This document shows positions 30,198 to 39,013 of a stretch of DNA of 64,000 nt, in pieces (the first letter of the stretch is position 1; each line of letters starts with the position of its first letter). The notes beneath the pieces were generated by a model. It saw only the letters and a list, made by a program, of their open reading frames with translations, was not told where the DNA came from and ran no database searches. Source of the DNA: Pseudomonas helleri (GTDB lineage Bacteria; Pseudomonadota; Gammaproteobacteria; Pseudomonadales; Pseudomonadaceae); NCBI RefSeq assembly GCF_009600315.1, contig NZ_WIWC01000004.1, forward strand, positions 124,001 through 188,000. Direction: 5' to 3'. Both the position numbers and the translations under genes were made by a program.

Positions 30198-31115
30198 GTG
30201 CTGGAAATTCGTCACCTCAAAACCCTGCACGCTTTGCGCGAGTCCGACAGCCTGGTCGAAGCCGCTGAACGTTTACACCTGACCCAGTCTGCGTTATCCC
30301 ACCAGTTCAAAGAGCTGGAAGAACGCATGGGCATGCCCCTGTTTGTGCGTAAAACCAAGCCCGTACGCTTTACCAGCGGCGGCTTGCGTCTGCTGCAACT
30401 GGCTGACGCCATGCTGCCTTTGCTGCGTGGTGCCGAACGTGACATCGCACGGTTGGTCGGTGGGACCGCAGGCCGGCTGCATATGGCGATTGAATGCCAC
30501 AGCTGCTTTCAGTGGCTGATGCCCACCATTGACCAATTTCGCGATGCGTGGCCGGAGGTCGAGCTGGATCTGGCCTCGGGCTTTGCATTTGCCCCCTTGC
30601 CTGCCCTCGCACGCGGTGATCTGGATCTGGTCGTAACCTCTGATCCGCAAGAGATCGCGGGGCTGACGTACGTTCCGCTGTTTACCTACGAGGCCATGCT
30701 CGCCGTCGCCAATCAACATGCGTTGGCCCACAAGCCTTTCATCGTGCCCGAGGATTTGAGCACGGAAATCCTGATTACGTATCCGGTGGAGCGCGACCGC
30801 CTCGACATCTTTACCCGCTTTCTGGAACCTGCCGATATTGAGCCGGCACAAGTGCGTACGTCTGAGCTGACGGTGATGATGATGCAGTTGGTGGCCAGCG
30901 GTCGTGGGGTATGCGGAATGCCGCATTGGGCACTGCATGAATACAGCTCGCGGGGCTATGTAAAAGCCAAGCGCCTGGGTGAAAAAGGGTTGTTTGCCAC
31001 GCTTTATGCGGCAGTACGTACCGACATGCTGGATGCGCCCTACATGCGCGACTTTTTGCTCACGGCCAAAGACACGTCTTTCTCGACTCTGGATGGCGTC
31101 AGCGCGGTTAAGTAG
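30198..31115 (+). CDS. metR: LysR-type methionine regulator MetR
   Basis: Activator of methionine synthesis genes with homocysteine as co-inducer in the family. The N-terminal helix-turn-helix is SLVEAAERLHLTQSALSHQF, followed by the LysR substrate-binding fold. LEIRHLKTLHALRESDS is a typical MetR start. GTG 30198 has ATGGAG upstream and gives 305 residues; the open frame to 30165 is not family-like. Confidence 0.94.
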   Translation: MLEIRHLKTLHALRESDSLVEAAERLHLTQSALSHQFKELEERMGMPLFVRKTKPVRFTSGGLRLLQLADAMLPLLRGAERDIARLVGGTAGRLHMAIECHSCFQWLMPTIDQFRDAWPEVELDLASGFAFAPLPALARGDLDLVVTSDPQEIAGLTYVPLFTYEAMLAVANQHALAHKPFIVPEDLSTEILITYPVERDRLDIFTRFLEPADIEPAQVRTSELTVMMMQLVASGRGVCGMPHWALHEYSSRGYVKAKRLGEKGLFATLYAAVRTDMLDAPYMRDFLLTAKDTSFSTLDGVSAVK

Positions 31116-31130
31116 ACCCTGAATCCAACG

Positions 31131-31158
31131 CCCTCACCCCGTTTGGCACGGGTGAGGG
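31131..31158. terminator. Hairpin between convergent metR and GNAT genes
   Basis: CCCTCACCC pairs with GGGTGAGGG around a ten-base loop, between the two stop codons. No T run on either side. Confidence 0.6.
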
Positions 31159-31671
31159 TCAAGGCGAACTTTGGTTGACCAAGCGGCGCATATGGACACG
31201 GTCGTAGTACGCCTGCCCCACCCGAATGGCACAGTCTTCAAGGCCAGACTGCTGAAAACCACAGCGCTTGTACAGCTTCAGGGCGGCGAAGCTGTTAGCA
31301 CTCACCGTCAGATCTATCACTTTGAGTTGCGGCTCTTCTTCGGCCAGTGACAGCACGGCCTGTACCAACCCTTCGCCCAGCCCTTTCCCGCGAAAACCCT
31401 CGGACACATACAGGCCAAACAAGGTGGCCTTATGCTGCGCGTCCTCCCAGGGTTCAAACGCCAGACCGACAATGCCAGCCAGCCGGTCACCCACAAAAGC
31501 GCCCAACATGGCGCTTAATTCATCGTCCAGCTGCCCTTGCCACCAGCTCAACGGCAACTTCTCTCGGTCTGAGAGGTTGGACACAAAAGCTTCAGGATGC
31601 AGCGCGTACGCCTCAAGCATCAATTGCCGATAAGCCTTGGCGTGGGAAGGTTCAAGCAGTTCTATAGCCAT
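31159..31671 (-). CDS. GNAT-family N-acetyltransferase
   Basis: A 170-residue acetyl-CoA dependent transferase. The acetyl-CoA loop reads VSEGFRGKGLGEGLVQ (family pattern Q/R-x2-G-x-G/A) and is followed by IDLTVSANSFAALKLYKRCGF, the usual C-terminal motif B. Substrate cannot be told from sequence. It lies beside the Nudix gene on the minus strand with a 41 bp gap, so the two could be cotranscribed. Confidence 0.88.
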   Translation of the reverse strand: MAIELLEPSHAKAYRQLMLEAYALHPEAFVSNLSDREKLPLSWWQGQLDDELSAMLGAFVGDRLAGIVGLAFEPWEDAQHKATLFGLYVSEGFRGKGLGEGLVQAVLSLAEEEPQLKVIDLTVSANSFAALKLYKRCGFQQSGLEDCAIRVGQAYYDRVHMRRLVNQSSP

Positions 31672-31712
31672 TAAATATCCAGGTTATACGGTTTTACGGT
31701 GTTCCAGCAGCA

Positions 31713-32120
31713 TCAAGCAGGTGCCTTCACACTATTGCGGTAAAAGGGCAAGATCACGTCACGGGTCAAAGGGGCCAGCATCAATCCACCATCGTTGGCT
31801 GGATCAATCCACTGCACTTCTTCAATCTCGGCAGCAGGCGTGACGGTCTGCTCGGTCTGTATCAGAAACAGTTCGGCCAGCACTTCAAAGCCCGGTTCAT
31901 TGGCTGCCGGGGCACTAAAGTGCCCCAGATAGATGGCGCAGCTCGGATCTATTTTCAGTGCCAGCTCTTCTTCGAGTTCACGTACAAGAGCGTTGATCGG
32001 CTGCTCGTGGGCCTCAATCTTGCCGCCCGGCTGCATGAAAGCCTGGGTGCCTCGCTTACGTACCAGCAAGGTTCGGCCTTTCGGGTCCATCAACACAGCA
32101 GCGGCAATACGGATGGTCAT
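31713..32120 (-). CDS. Nudix hydrolase
   Basis: A 135-residue nucleoside-diphosphate-X hydrolase. The Nudix box reads G-KIEAH-E, REL and EEEL, with leucine where the consensus has glycine after EE. MTIRIAAAVLMDPKGRTLLV is the typical start, so I use ATG 32120 although its ribosome site is weak; the frame is open to 32180. Substrate unknown. Upstream of the GNAT gene on the same strand. Confidence 0.88.
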   Translation of the reverse strand: MTIRIAAAVLMDPKGRTLLVRKRGTQAFMQPGGKIEAHEQPINALVRELEEELALKIDPSCAIYLGHFSAPAANEPGFEVLAELFLIQTEQTVTPAAEIEEVQWIDPANDGGLMLAPLTRDVILPFYRNSVKAPA

Positions 32121-32488
32121 GGGTGTTGTCGAGAATTCGCAGGGCATCGCTAAAATCAGCCAGCAGTGAAGTAGGGGCACAAAGGATCACATGCCTTCGC
32201 GCAGCTGAAAAGACACAGATGTAAGGGATAGCCGCAACAGCCGCATGAAGATTCATCCACCTTTACGTCAGGCGTCTAAACTGCCCACGACCTTGGTCGG
32301 GATGTTCTTGCCCACAAAATCTCGTTCAATGGCTAGTATGTTTTTACAAAGGTGGCCTGACACAGGTTAAACACCTCGCAGCAACAAACCTCCACTCCAG
32401 AGAGGCCCGCTGTATTACCGGGGTCAACCGCTCCGATCTTGCTGTTCATTCGACCGACCGAACAGAAAAGCCTGAAACAGGAAACCGT
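32121..32488. other. Nudix-gltB-like intergenic region
   Basis: About 370 bp without a credible gene. It must hold the divergent promoters. No operator, hairpin or RNA family was recognised. Confidence 0.5.
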
Positions 32489-34108
32489 ATGAGCCTGTCA
32501 TTGTTAAGTCGTTATGCGTTTTTTGCTTTTTGCGTGATTTTCACCCTCGCCAGCCTGCCCTTTATGCACCACGAGTGGCTTTGGCCTTTTACCGCACTGA
32601 CGCTGGCCTTGAGCTTGCTCGGCATTTTTGACCTGTTGCAAAGCCCCCATGCAGTGCGTCGCAATTACCCGATCCTGGGCAATATTCGTTATCTGGTGGA
32701 GGCTATTCGCCCCGAAATTCGCCAATACCTGCTGGAGTCGGACAGCGATGCGCTGCCCTTCTCACGCGCCCAACGCTCGCTGGTCTACTCTCGCGCCAAG
32801 AATGAGAGTGCCGACAAGCCGTTTGGCACCTTGCTGGATGTGTACCAGGCCGGATTTGAATTTATTGGCCACTCCATGCGCCCTGCGCCATTAAGCGACC
32901 CCGCCAGTTTTCGGGTCATTGTGGGCGGTCCACAATGCACCCACCCCTACTCTGCCTCCGTGTTCAATATTTCAGCCATGAGTTTTGGTTCGCTGAGCGC
33001 CAACGCGATCCGCGCACTCAACCAGGGCGCCAAACTCGGTAATTTTGCCCATGACACGGGCGAAGGCAGCATCAGTGCCTATCACCGTGAGAACGGTGGC
33101 GACCTGACGTGGGAGCTGGGCAGTGGTTATTTTGGATGCCGCACGGCCGATGGTCGCTTCGACCCCGAGCGCTTTGCCCTGCAAGCGCAAAACCCACAAG
33201 TGCGCATGATTGAAATCAAGCTCAGCCAAGGCGCCAAGCCCGGCCACGGCGGCATTTTGCCCAAAGACAAAGTCACTCAGGAGATCGCGGAAACCCGCGG
33301 CATCATGATGGGCGAAGACTGCATTTCGCCGTCGCGTCACAGTGCCTTCTCGACCCCGCTGGAATTAATGCACTTCATCGCTCAATTGCGTGAACTGTCG
33401 GGCGGCAAACCCGTGGGCTTCAAATTCTGTCTGGGCCACCCTTGGGAGTTTATGGGGATTGCCAAGGCCATGCTCGAAACCGGCATCCTGCCGGACTTTA
33501 TCGTGATTGACGGCAAGGAAGGTGGTACCGGCGCAGCCCCCGTGGAGTTCACCGACCATATAGGCGCACCGATGCGCGAAGGTTTGTTGTTTGTTCATAA
33601 CACCCTGGTGGGTCTGAACTTGCGAAGCAAGATCAAGCTGGGTGCCAGCGGCAAGATTGTCAGTGCCTTCGACATCGCCAGCGTGCTGGCCATCGGCGCT
33701 GATTGGGCCAACTCTGCGCGCGGTTTTATGTTTGCTATCGGCTGCATCCAGTCGCAGTCATGCCACACCAACAAATGCCCTACCGGCGTCGCGACTCAGG
33801 ATGCCTTGCGCCAGCGTGCGCTGGTGGTGCCGGATAAAGCACAACGGGTGTTCCACTTCCATCGCAACACCCTTAAAGGGCTGGCTGAAATGCTCGCCGC
33901 TGCGGGTCTTGAGCATCCCTCACAACTGCAAGCAAAACATTTGGTACGCCGTGTGTCTGCCACCGAGATAAAACTGTTTTCGCAGCTGCATGTGTTTCTC
34001 AAGCCAGGGGAATTACTGACAGGCGAAGTGAACGGTGAGTTCTACTCGCGCATGTGGCAAATGGCCCGGGCCGACAGTTTTGACGCCAATGTCATAAACG
34101 CCGCCTGA
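32489..34108 (+). CDS. FMN-binding glutamate synthase-family protein
   Basis: A 539-residue membrane-anchored homologue of the GltB synthase domain. Two N-terminal helices (about residues 5-48) precede the FMN barrel, with SAMSFGSLSANAIRALNQGA, KPGHGGILP, DGKEGGTGAAP and GASGKIVSAFDI. The cysteines of C-x5-C-x4-C (GCIQSQSCHTNKCPTGVATQ) match the 3Fe-4S motif of glutamate synthase. It lacks the glutaminase domain and has no small subunit nearby, so the reaction is not certain. It stands alone on its strand. Confidence 0.88.
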   Translation: MSLSLLSRYAFFAFCVIFTLASLPFMHHEWLWPFTALTLALSLLGIFDLLQSPHAVRRNYPILGNIRYLVEAIRPEIRQYLLESDSDALPFSRAQRSLVYSRAKNESADKPFGTLLDVYQAGFEFIGHSMRPAPLSDPASFRVIVGGPQCTHPYSASVFNISAMSFGSLSANAIRALNQGAKLGNFAHDTGEGSISAYHRENGGDLTWELGSGYFGCRTADGRFDPERFALQAQNPQVRMIEIKLSQGAKPGHGGILPKDKVTQEIAETRGIMMGEDCISPSRHSAFSTPLELMHFIAQLRELSGGKPVGFKFCLGHPWEFMGIAKAMLETGILPDFIVIDGKEGGTGAAPVEFTDHIGAPMREGLLFVHNTLVGLNLRSKIKLGASGKIVSAFDIASVLAIGADWANSARGFMFAIGCIQSQSCHTNKCPTGVATQDALRQRALVVPDKAQRVFHFHRNTLKGLAEMLAAAGLEHPSQLQAKHLVRRVSATEIKLFSQLHVFLKPGELLTGEVNGEFYSRMWQMARADSFDANVINAA

Positions 34109-34123
34109 GACCAGAGCCGTTGC

Positions 34124-34144
34124 AGCGGCCCTTCATGGGCCGCT
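34124..34144 (+). terminator. Hairpin after the gltB-like gene
   Basis: AGCGGCCC pairs with GGGCCGCT around TTCAT; no clear T run. Confidence 0.5.
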
Positions 34145-34295
34145 CACGGGCGGTAAAAAATCTGAAGCTTCAGCGACCCAACCTTTGCAATTAATCGCCA
34201 ATACCCTCACCCTGCGCGCCGCCCATAAACGCGGCGTGCAATCTTTACTGCACTCGCAGGTCTTAAATCAAACAATTGAATGAGCACTCGCCGTG

Positions 34296-35414
34296 ATGCA
34301 GAACGGACGCGACCACCGCATCGATTTCTTTCGCGGGTTGGCACTGATTTTTATCTTTTGGGATCACATCCCGCATAACCCGCTGGCCGAGTTGACTGTG
34401 CGCAACTTTGGTTTCAGTGATGCGGCCGAGATTTTTGTGTTTTTGGCCGGATACGCAGCCGCTCTGGCTTACGGAAAAATAGCTCTACGCGACGGCTTTC
34501 TGATCGCTACGGTCAAAATACTGCGCCGTGCGTGGGTACTGTATGTCGTCCATATTTTCTTGTTGGCGGTGCTGATGGGCATCGTATTTTTTGCCAACAG
34601 TCATGTTGAAACACGTGACCTGGTGCAAGAGATGGGCCTGCAGTACTTTTTAAGCAACCCGCAACAGGCACTGACCGATGAGTTGCTGCTTCGTTTCAAA
34701 CCTAACCTGATGGACCCATTGCCCTTATATATTGTGCTGTTACTGGGTTTGCCACTGGTGTTGCCGATGCTGTTGCGAAAGGCCGTTTATGTCGTCTGCG
34801 TATCTTTTCTGGTGTACCTGCTTGCCCCCGTATGGAACCTCTCAGCGCAAGAAGGCGGCGTATGGTTCTTCAACCCGATGGCCTGGCAGTTCCTGTTTAT
34901 TCTGGGTGGCGCTGCGGCAATGACCGCCAAGCGGGCTTCAATTTCCCAAGTCCGCCCCCTGATGCGCCAGCCTCTCTTTCTAACCTGTGTCACGTACTTG
35001 CTGATCACTGGCGCACTGGCACTTTCATGGAAATGGCCAGCACTTCACGATGCCGTCATGCCGGTATGGCTGGGGGAGCATCTCTATCCGATCAGCAAAA
35101 CCAACCTCTCGCCTGTGCGCTTGCTGCATTTTCTGGCACTGGTTTATGTGGCCGCCAAATGTGTAACGCAAGGGGATTGGCTTAACCAATGGCTACCTCG
35201 CCAAATCTGTCGAATGGGTCGGTATTCGCTGGAGGTTTTTTGCTTAGGCGTGGTCCTCGCTCCCCTTGCGGACATGCTCAATGCATTGGCAGGAGATACA
35301 ACGGTCATCAAACTGTTCAGTGCCTTGATGGGCGTGGGCATGATGGCAGTGTTGGCCGCTTGGCTGGATTGGAATAGACAATTGAATACACGTTATTTAA
35401 AGACAACTAATTAA
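34296..35414 (+). CDS. opgC: OpgC-domain membrane protein
   Basis: A polytopic protein of about 372 residues with around ten hydrophobic segments and the OpgC signature region RDHRIDFFRGLALIFIFWDH followed by FSDAAEIFVFLAGYAAALAYGK. Homologues succinylate or otherwise modify osmoregulated periplasmic glucans. GTG 34293 and ATG 34296 are adjacent in frame; I list the ATG. No other opg gene is near. Specific substrate is inferred from the family only. Confidence 0.85.
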   Translation: MQNGRDHRIDFFRGLALIFIFWDHIPHNPLAELTVRNFGFSDAAEIFVFLAGYAAALAYGKIALRDGFLIATVKILRRAWVLYVVHIFLLAVLMGIVFFANSHVETRDLVQEMGLQYFLSNPQQALTDELLLRFKPNLMDPLPLYIVLLLGLPLVLPMLLRKAVYVVCVSFLVYLLAPVWNLSAQEGGVWFFNPMAWQFLFILGGAAAMTAKRASISQVRPLMRQPLFLTCVTYLLITGALALSWKWPALHDAVMPVWLGEHLYPISKTNLSPVRLLHFLALVYVAAKCVTQGDWLNQWLPRQICRMGRYSLEVFCLGVVLAPLADMLNALAGDTTVIKLFSALMGVGMMAVLAAWLDWNRQLNTRYLKTTN

Positions 35415-35433
35415 TTAATGTTTATTCAGACCA

Positions 35434-35454
35434 AAACGGCGCAGTGCGCCGTTT
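35434..35454. terminator. Hairpin between opgC and the accessory cluster
   Basis: AAACGGCGC pairs perfectly with GCGCCGTTT around AGT. It sits after the opgC stop, with A/T pairs at the base of the stem, and may act on both convergent units. Confidence 0.65.
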
Positions 35455-35605
35455 GAATAACACCGGCTTTTATAAAGCGGCTTTAACGCTGGGTGTAAAC
35501 TCAACGAAATGCAACGTGGAGCTATTTTCAACCGAATACTACTGAGAGTAATATCCAGCGGCGAACTTTAAAGTCAAACCTCACCCAAAATTTATAAATA
35601 GGTAT

Positions 35606-36325
35606 CTAGCGATACTTAAAATCAGCCAATGCCAACCGGGCTTGTTCCGTCGCCTTCTGCGAAAGACTGGCCAAGGTCTGAGCACTTGCCAAAAAGGTAT
35701 TCATTTCATCCAGGAGGGCCAGTTTGGAACTTTCACGGTTAAGAATCTCGTTAATCACCTTCAGAAAGGCTGTTTCCAGCTCAGCAACGACTTCAAGGGT
35801 GTCTCCGCTAACAAGCGGGTGAAGTGAGAGCACCAAGAATGTGATCTCGGCACTGTCCAATTCACCTTCGATTTCTTCTTGGGCCGTAAACACACCCCTG
35901 ATTGCGTCGGTTGATTTGATTGTGATGTTCAAGGAGCCCGCAGGCATTGGACTGCCCGCAATAGTGATATGCAATTCGCCTAAGGCTTCTACTTGAGCAG
36001 GCACATCTGAAGGTCGCTCGTACCCCACCTGCGTGTTGGGTTGTTTGGCTGCAAAAGAAACGGTGTTGCCCTCTACCACCACTTCGGGTTTGCCTTGTTG
36101 ATCGAATCTGATTTGAGTATTACTCAACCCTCTGACGTACAAATTCTTGATGACAATTTCAAAGGGAACACCGACGACGTCAAAACTACCCAAATCGATT
36201 TCTGTGAAATTGCACGGATCCAGAGACTTCTGTTCCGGACTGTGCAGCAACTTAGCAATATAAAAATCCGAAGCCGGAGTAAAAAGTATATTTTGAAGAA
36301 TTTGAACCAGTTGATTATCTGACAT
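35606..36325 (-). CDS. TULIP/P47-like predicted lipid-binding protein, single unit (cluster gene 6)
   Basis: A 239-residue protein I cannot assign to a named family with certainty. It is beta-rich in residues 35-175 and ends in a long amphipathic helix (from about 180, rich in E, L, A, K and Q). NFTEIDLG near residue 40 and LYVRGLSNTQIRFD near residue 65 resemble segments of the second half of the neighbouring 529-residue protein (NYTEIELTHLTLAGLSNAYV), and LSLHPLVSGD resembles VTALEPLSGA there, so it looks like a one-unit paralogue. The 'GLSN' strand turn resembles TULIP-fold lipid carriers such as the takeout/JHBP family. No signal peptide. It is last in the cluster, 10 bp after its upstream neighbour. 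AAGAG precedes ATG. Confidence 0.5.
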   Translation of the reverse strand: MSDNQLVQILQNILFTPASDFYIAKLLHSPEQKSLDPCNFTEIDLGSFDVVGVPFEIVIKNLYVRGLSNTQIRFDQQGKPEVVVEGNTVSFAAKQPNTQVGYERPSDVPAQVEALGELHITIAGSPMPAGSLNITIKSTDAIRGVFTAQEEIEGELDSAEITFLVLSLHPLVSGDTLEVVAELETAFLKVINEILNRESSKLALLDEMNTFLASAQTLASLSQKATEQARLALADFKYR

Positions 36326-36335
36326 GGCCGTACTC

Positions 36336-37925
36336 TTAGCTCAGTTGATTATTCAGTGCAGCTCTAACCAACAACGTGAAATTATCCGACAGTTCAGGCC
36401 GCTGATTTCCAATGGCTTCAGCCAATTCAGCCATGATAGGTGCCTGCACCTCTGGTTTTTTCAACATGCCAGCTATTAAGCCTTCCAACAAACTATTACG
36501 CGGAACCAGCGCCACTGAAAATTCGACAGGGGCGGCCCCCGATAAAGGTTCTAACGCTGTGACGGTCAAATAAAGATCATTGCTGTCGGTACCTGACATC
36601 AACACGTTGAGCAGCATATGGCTGTCCATCAAATGTGCACTGACATGCCCTTTAATGTGCACTGGCTCCACCCAGCCGTTCTGAACAAGCGAAATATCAG
36701 TATTGAGTTTCACGGGTGGGGCAGGTGGCACGCCTGCATGACCTTCAGGCAACACACCCAACTCGACGTCCATGCGCATAGCGGGTGAGGTCAACACCCA
36801 GGTGGATAAAGGCACGTACGCATTTGAAAGTCCCGCTAGGGTCAAATGAGTAAGTTCTATTTCCGTGTAATTAAGTCCTTGAATATTTTGATCAGGAATT
36901 GAAATGTGGTCATGGGTGTAGGGTTCTATTGTTGGATCGTTGCTTTCAGTCAATAGCTGCGGCAAGTACCAGTTACTGCCTGACTGATTGAAGGCGATAC
37001 GCAAGCGATCAAATAAATACACATCCAGTGGAGTATTGCCTTGCTGGTTATCAGCATCGTCAGGCAAGCCATGCTCAGGCACAGCGCCGAAGAAGTGATC
37101 CAGGCCGGAGCCCAAATAGTCGGAAAGTGAGATGCTTATCGAGGCAAGGTTATCGGTGTGGTTAAGCAGGCTGGCAACTGTATCGAGCATGCTGGCCTGG
37201 CCATCTTCGCCGTTGAGGGCCATTTTGATATACATGATCAGGGCTTCGGCTAACTCCAGATCACCTTCAAGGGTCAAGTCATCGAATTGCAGGACTGGCA
37301 TCTCCTCTGCGTTCCCGCTAAGCACTAAGCCCTTTAGCGTGACAACCGTAGAGCGTTGCTCTGCTTCACCTGTCGTTTCAAGTGTTAATAAAGCATTTAC
37401 TACACAGTCTTGAAACAGCGCGGTGAACTCACCCTCTCCTTCAATCTGCTCTATATAACTCTCATCAGCCCACAGCGACTGATTGATCAGGTAACGCCCG
37501 GACAGGCTAAACGGCGGCATTTCCAGCCCCTGACTCGGGTCCGGATAATGATTGGGCAGCAGTTCTACGCTGACGGCGTACCCATTAGCCGTAACTTGGG
37601 AACTGACCTTCTGCACCCTCATGTTTTGCAAGCCGCCCACTTTTACATCGAACAATTTGAGAGCAGGATGAGGCCGCTGTGGGTCTGGTTCCGCGGGCTT
37701 CATGTTAAACACGCTCCAGGACTTGGCGAACGTGTCGGCCACAAAATCGCCATGCTCGCCTTGCAATAAACCCAAATCCTGTTCTGCGGACTCAATCGGC
37801 AGTACTGGAATACCCTCGTCATCCTCCATCTGACCCAATAGACGAGGTAACCAGAGTTTGGCATTTTCGGGATCATTCAAACGGGGCTGTAATGTATCCA
37901 GCATGAAACTCATCAAAGTGCTCAT
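36336..37925 (-). CDS. Two-unit TULIP/P47-like predicted lipid-binding protein (cluster gene 5)
   Basis: A 529-residue protein with no named family that I can prove. It seems to contain two related halves. The first has FDVKVGGLQNMRV near residue 95, FSLSGRYLINQSLW near 140 and IEGEGEFTALFQD near 160, the order of strands seen in takeout/JHBP TULIP domains. The second has NYTEIELTHLTLAGLSNAYV near 355 and LTVTALEPLSG near 460. No signal peptide or membrane helix. Its ATG overlaps the stop of the polyprenyl synthase gene (ATGA), which ties the two products together. Domain assignment is inference from pattern. Confidence 0.5.
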   Translation of the reverse strand: MSTLMSFMLDTLQPRLNDPENAKLWLPRLLGQMEDDEGIPVLPIESAEQDLGLLQGEHGDFVADTFAKSWSVFNMKPAEPDPQRPHPALKLFDVKVGGLQNMRVQKVSSQVTANGYAVSVELLPNHYPDPSQGLEMPPFSLSGRYLINQSLWADESYIEQIEGEGEFTALFQDCVVNALLTLETTGEAEQRSTVVTLKGLVLSGNAEEMPVLQFDDLTLEGDLELAEALIMYIKMALNGEDGQASMLDTVASLLNHTDNLASISISLSDYLGSGLDHFFGAVPEHGLPDDADNQQGNTPLDVYLFDRLRIAFNQSGSNWYLPQLLTESNDPTIEPYTHDHISIPDQNIQGLNYTEIELTHLTLAGLSNAYVPLSTWVLTSPAMRMDVELGVLPEGHAGVPPAPPVKLNTDISLVQNGWVEPVHIKGHVSAHLMDSHMLLNVLMSGTDSNDLYLTVTALEPLSGAAPVEFSVALVPRNSLLEGLIAGMLKKPEVQAPIMAELAEAIGNQRPELSDNFTLLVRAALNNQLS

Positions 37926-39013
37926 GGATAAACTTCCACTTTGTAAATGATGGCAGGGTTTAAAGGACGGTCGACTACATATCGCACCAAGTCTTCCAAT
38001 GCCGATCGATAGGGCGAGGGGGCAAAACCCTTGAGATAAAAAATCGCCTGGTAGGCTTCGCGCCGAGCATGGACATACGCCCTGTCAATGGCTCCGCTAT
38101 CGCGCAAGTCATCAATAGCCTGTTCCAGCGCCTCACCGCAAAGTGTGATCTCACCTCGAAGGGCCTGAGCAATGGCATGCTCCTGACCCAGACTCTGCAG
38201 GGCAAATAATACGGGTAATGCCAGCCGCCCTTGGGTCAGGTCTACACCGTTCTCTTTACCCGCCGAACCCTCGTATTCCACAAGGTCCAGTACGTCGTCC
38301 ATGATTTGAAATGCTCGCCCTAATGACCGTCCGAAAAAGCCGGCACGTCGCGCATCCCGCAATCGTCCCCCGGCCAGTTCCACACCCGCATGCTATGCAA
38401 GCCGAAACAGCTCAGACGTTTTTCGGTCGATGGTTTGATAGTAGCGGGCCAGCGCCGAATCTATATCGGCTGGCAAGGTGCGATCCAGTTCGTCCAGCTC
38501 GCCCCGACAAATGTCGAAAGCAGTATCGAGGACAAGCCGCACCAGCCCCATATCCCTCTCTGTCTCGACGTTCTGGGCAAACCCACGCAAGGCCTGCACA
38601 AACTGCAGATCTCCCACCAGCAATGCGGTTTTAATCCCCCGCGCAGCCGATACCGATGGCACGCCACGACGCAGTTGTGCCTCGTCGACAATATCGTCAT
38701 GAATCAAGGTCGCAACATGCAGCATCTCCAAGGACGCTGAGCCTTTATAGACTTTGGGATTTAAAGGTGCGCCGCCTGCAATCATCCGCGCAGCCAATAA
38801 CATAACGATGGGGCGAATTTTTTTTCCGCCCTTGAACATCTGGTACTCAATATCCGTCAGATAGTCGGCCTGAGCGTGCAGGGCAAGCTCAATTTCATGA
38901 CGAAATTGCGGTAAATCATCAGCAAGCAACCCCTCGCATATAAGTGTGAACGGGGACTCGCCATCGGGCGCAGGGACTAACTTATCGGCCATGCAGTCAG
39001 GGTTCTGCATCAT
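37922..39013 (-). pseudogene. Long-chain polyprenyl diphosphate synthase interrupted by one in-frame amber codon (cluster gene 4)
   Basis: Trans-isoprenyl diphosphate synthase that would extend allylic diphosphates with isopentenyl units. Both aspartate motifs are present: HDDIVDEA in the first half, DDVLDLVE in the second, plus GGKKIRP, TALLVGDL and RKTSELF. Ala-Thr at positions -5/-4 before the first DDxxD suggests a long-chain product. The frame reads through 363 codons from ATG 39013 except for TAG at 38395-38393 (...ELFRLA, stop, HAGVELAGG...). A C-to-T change of CAG (Gln) would explain it. Without suppression the product is a 206-residue fragment lacking the second Asp motif; GTG 38383 could restart the rest. 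ATGA overlaps join it to the genes on both sides. Confidence 0.8.

Noticed and set aside
38393..38395. Pyrrolysine at the amber codon of the polyprenyl synthase
   Set aside because: Pseudomonas is not known to encode pyrrolysine and no pyl gene is visible; Gln loss or read-through is simpler.
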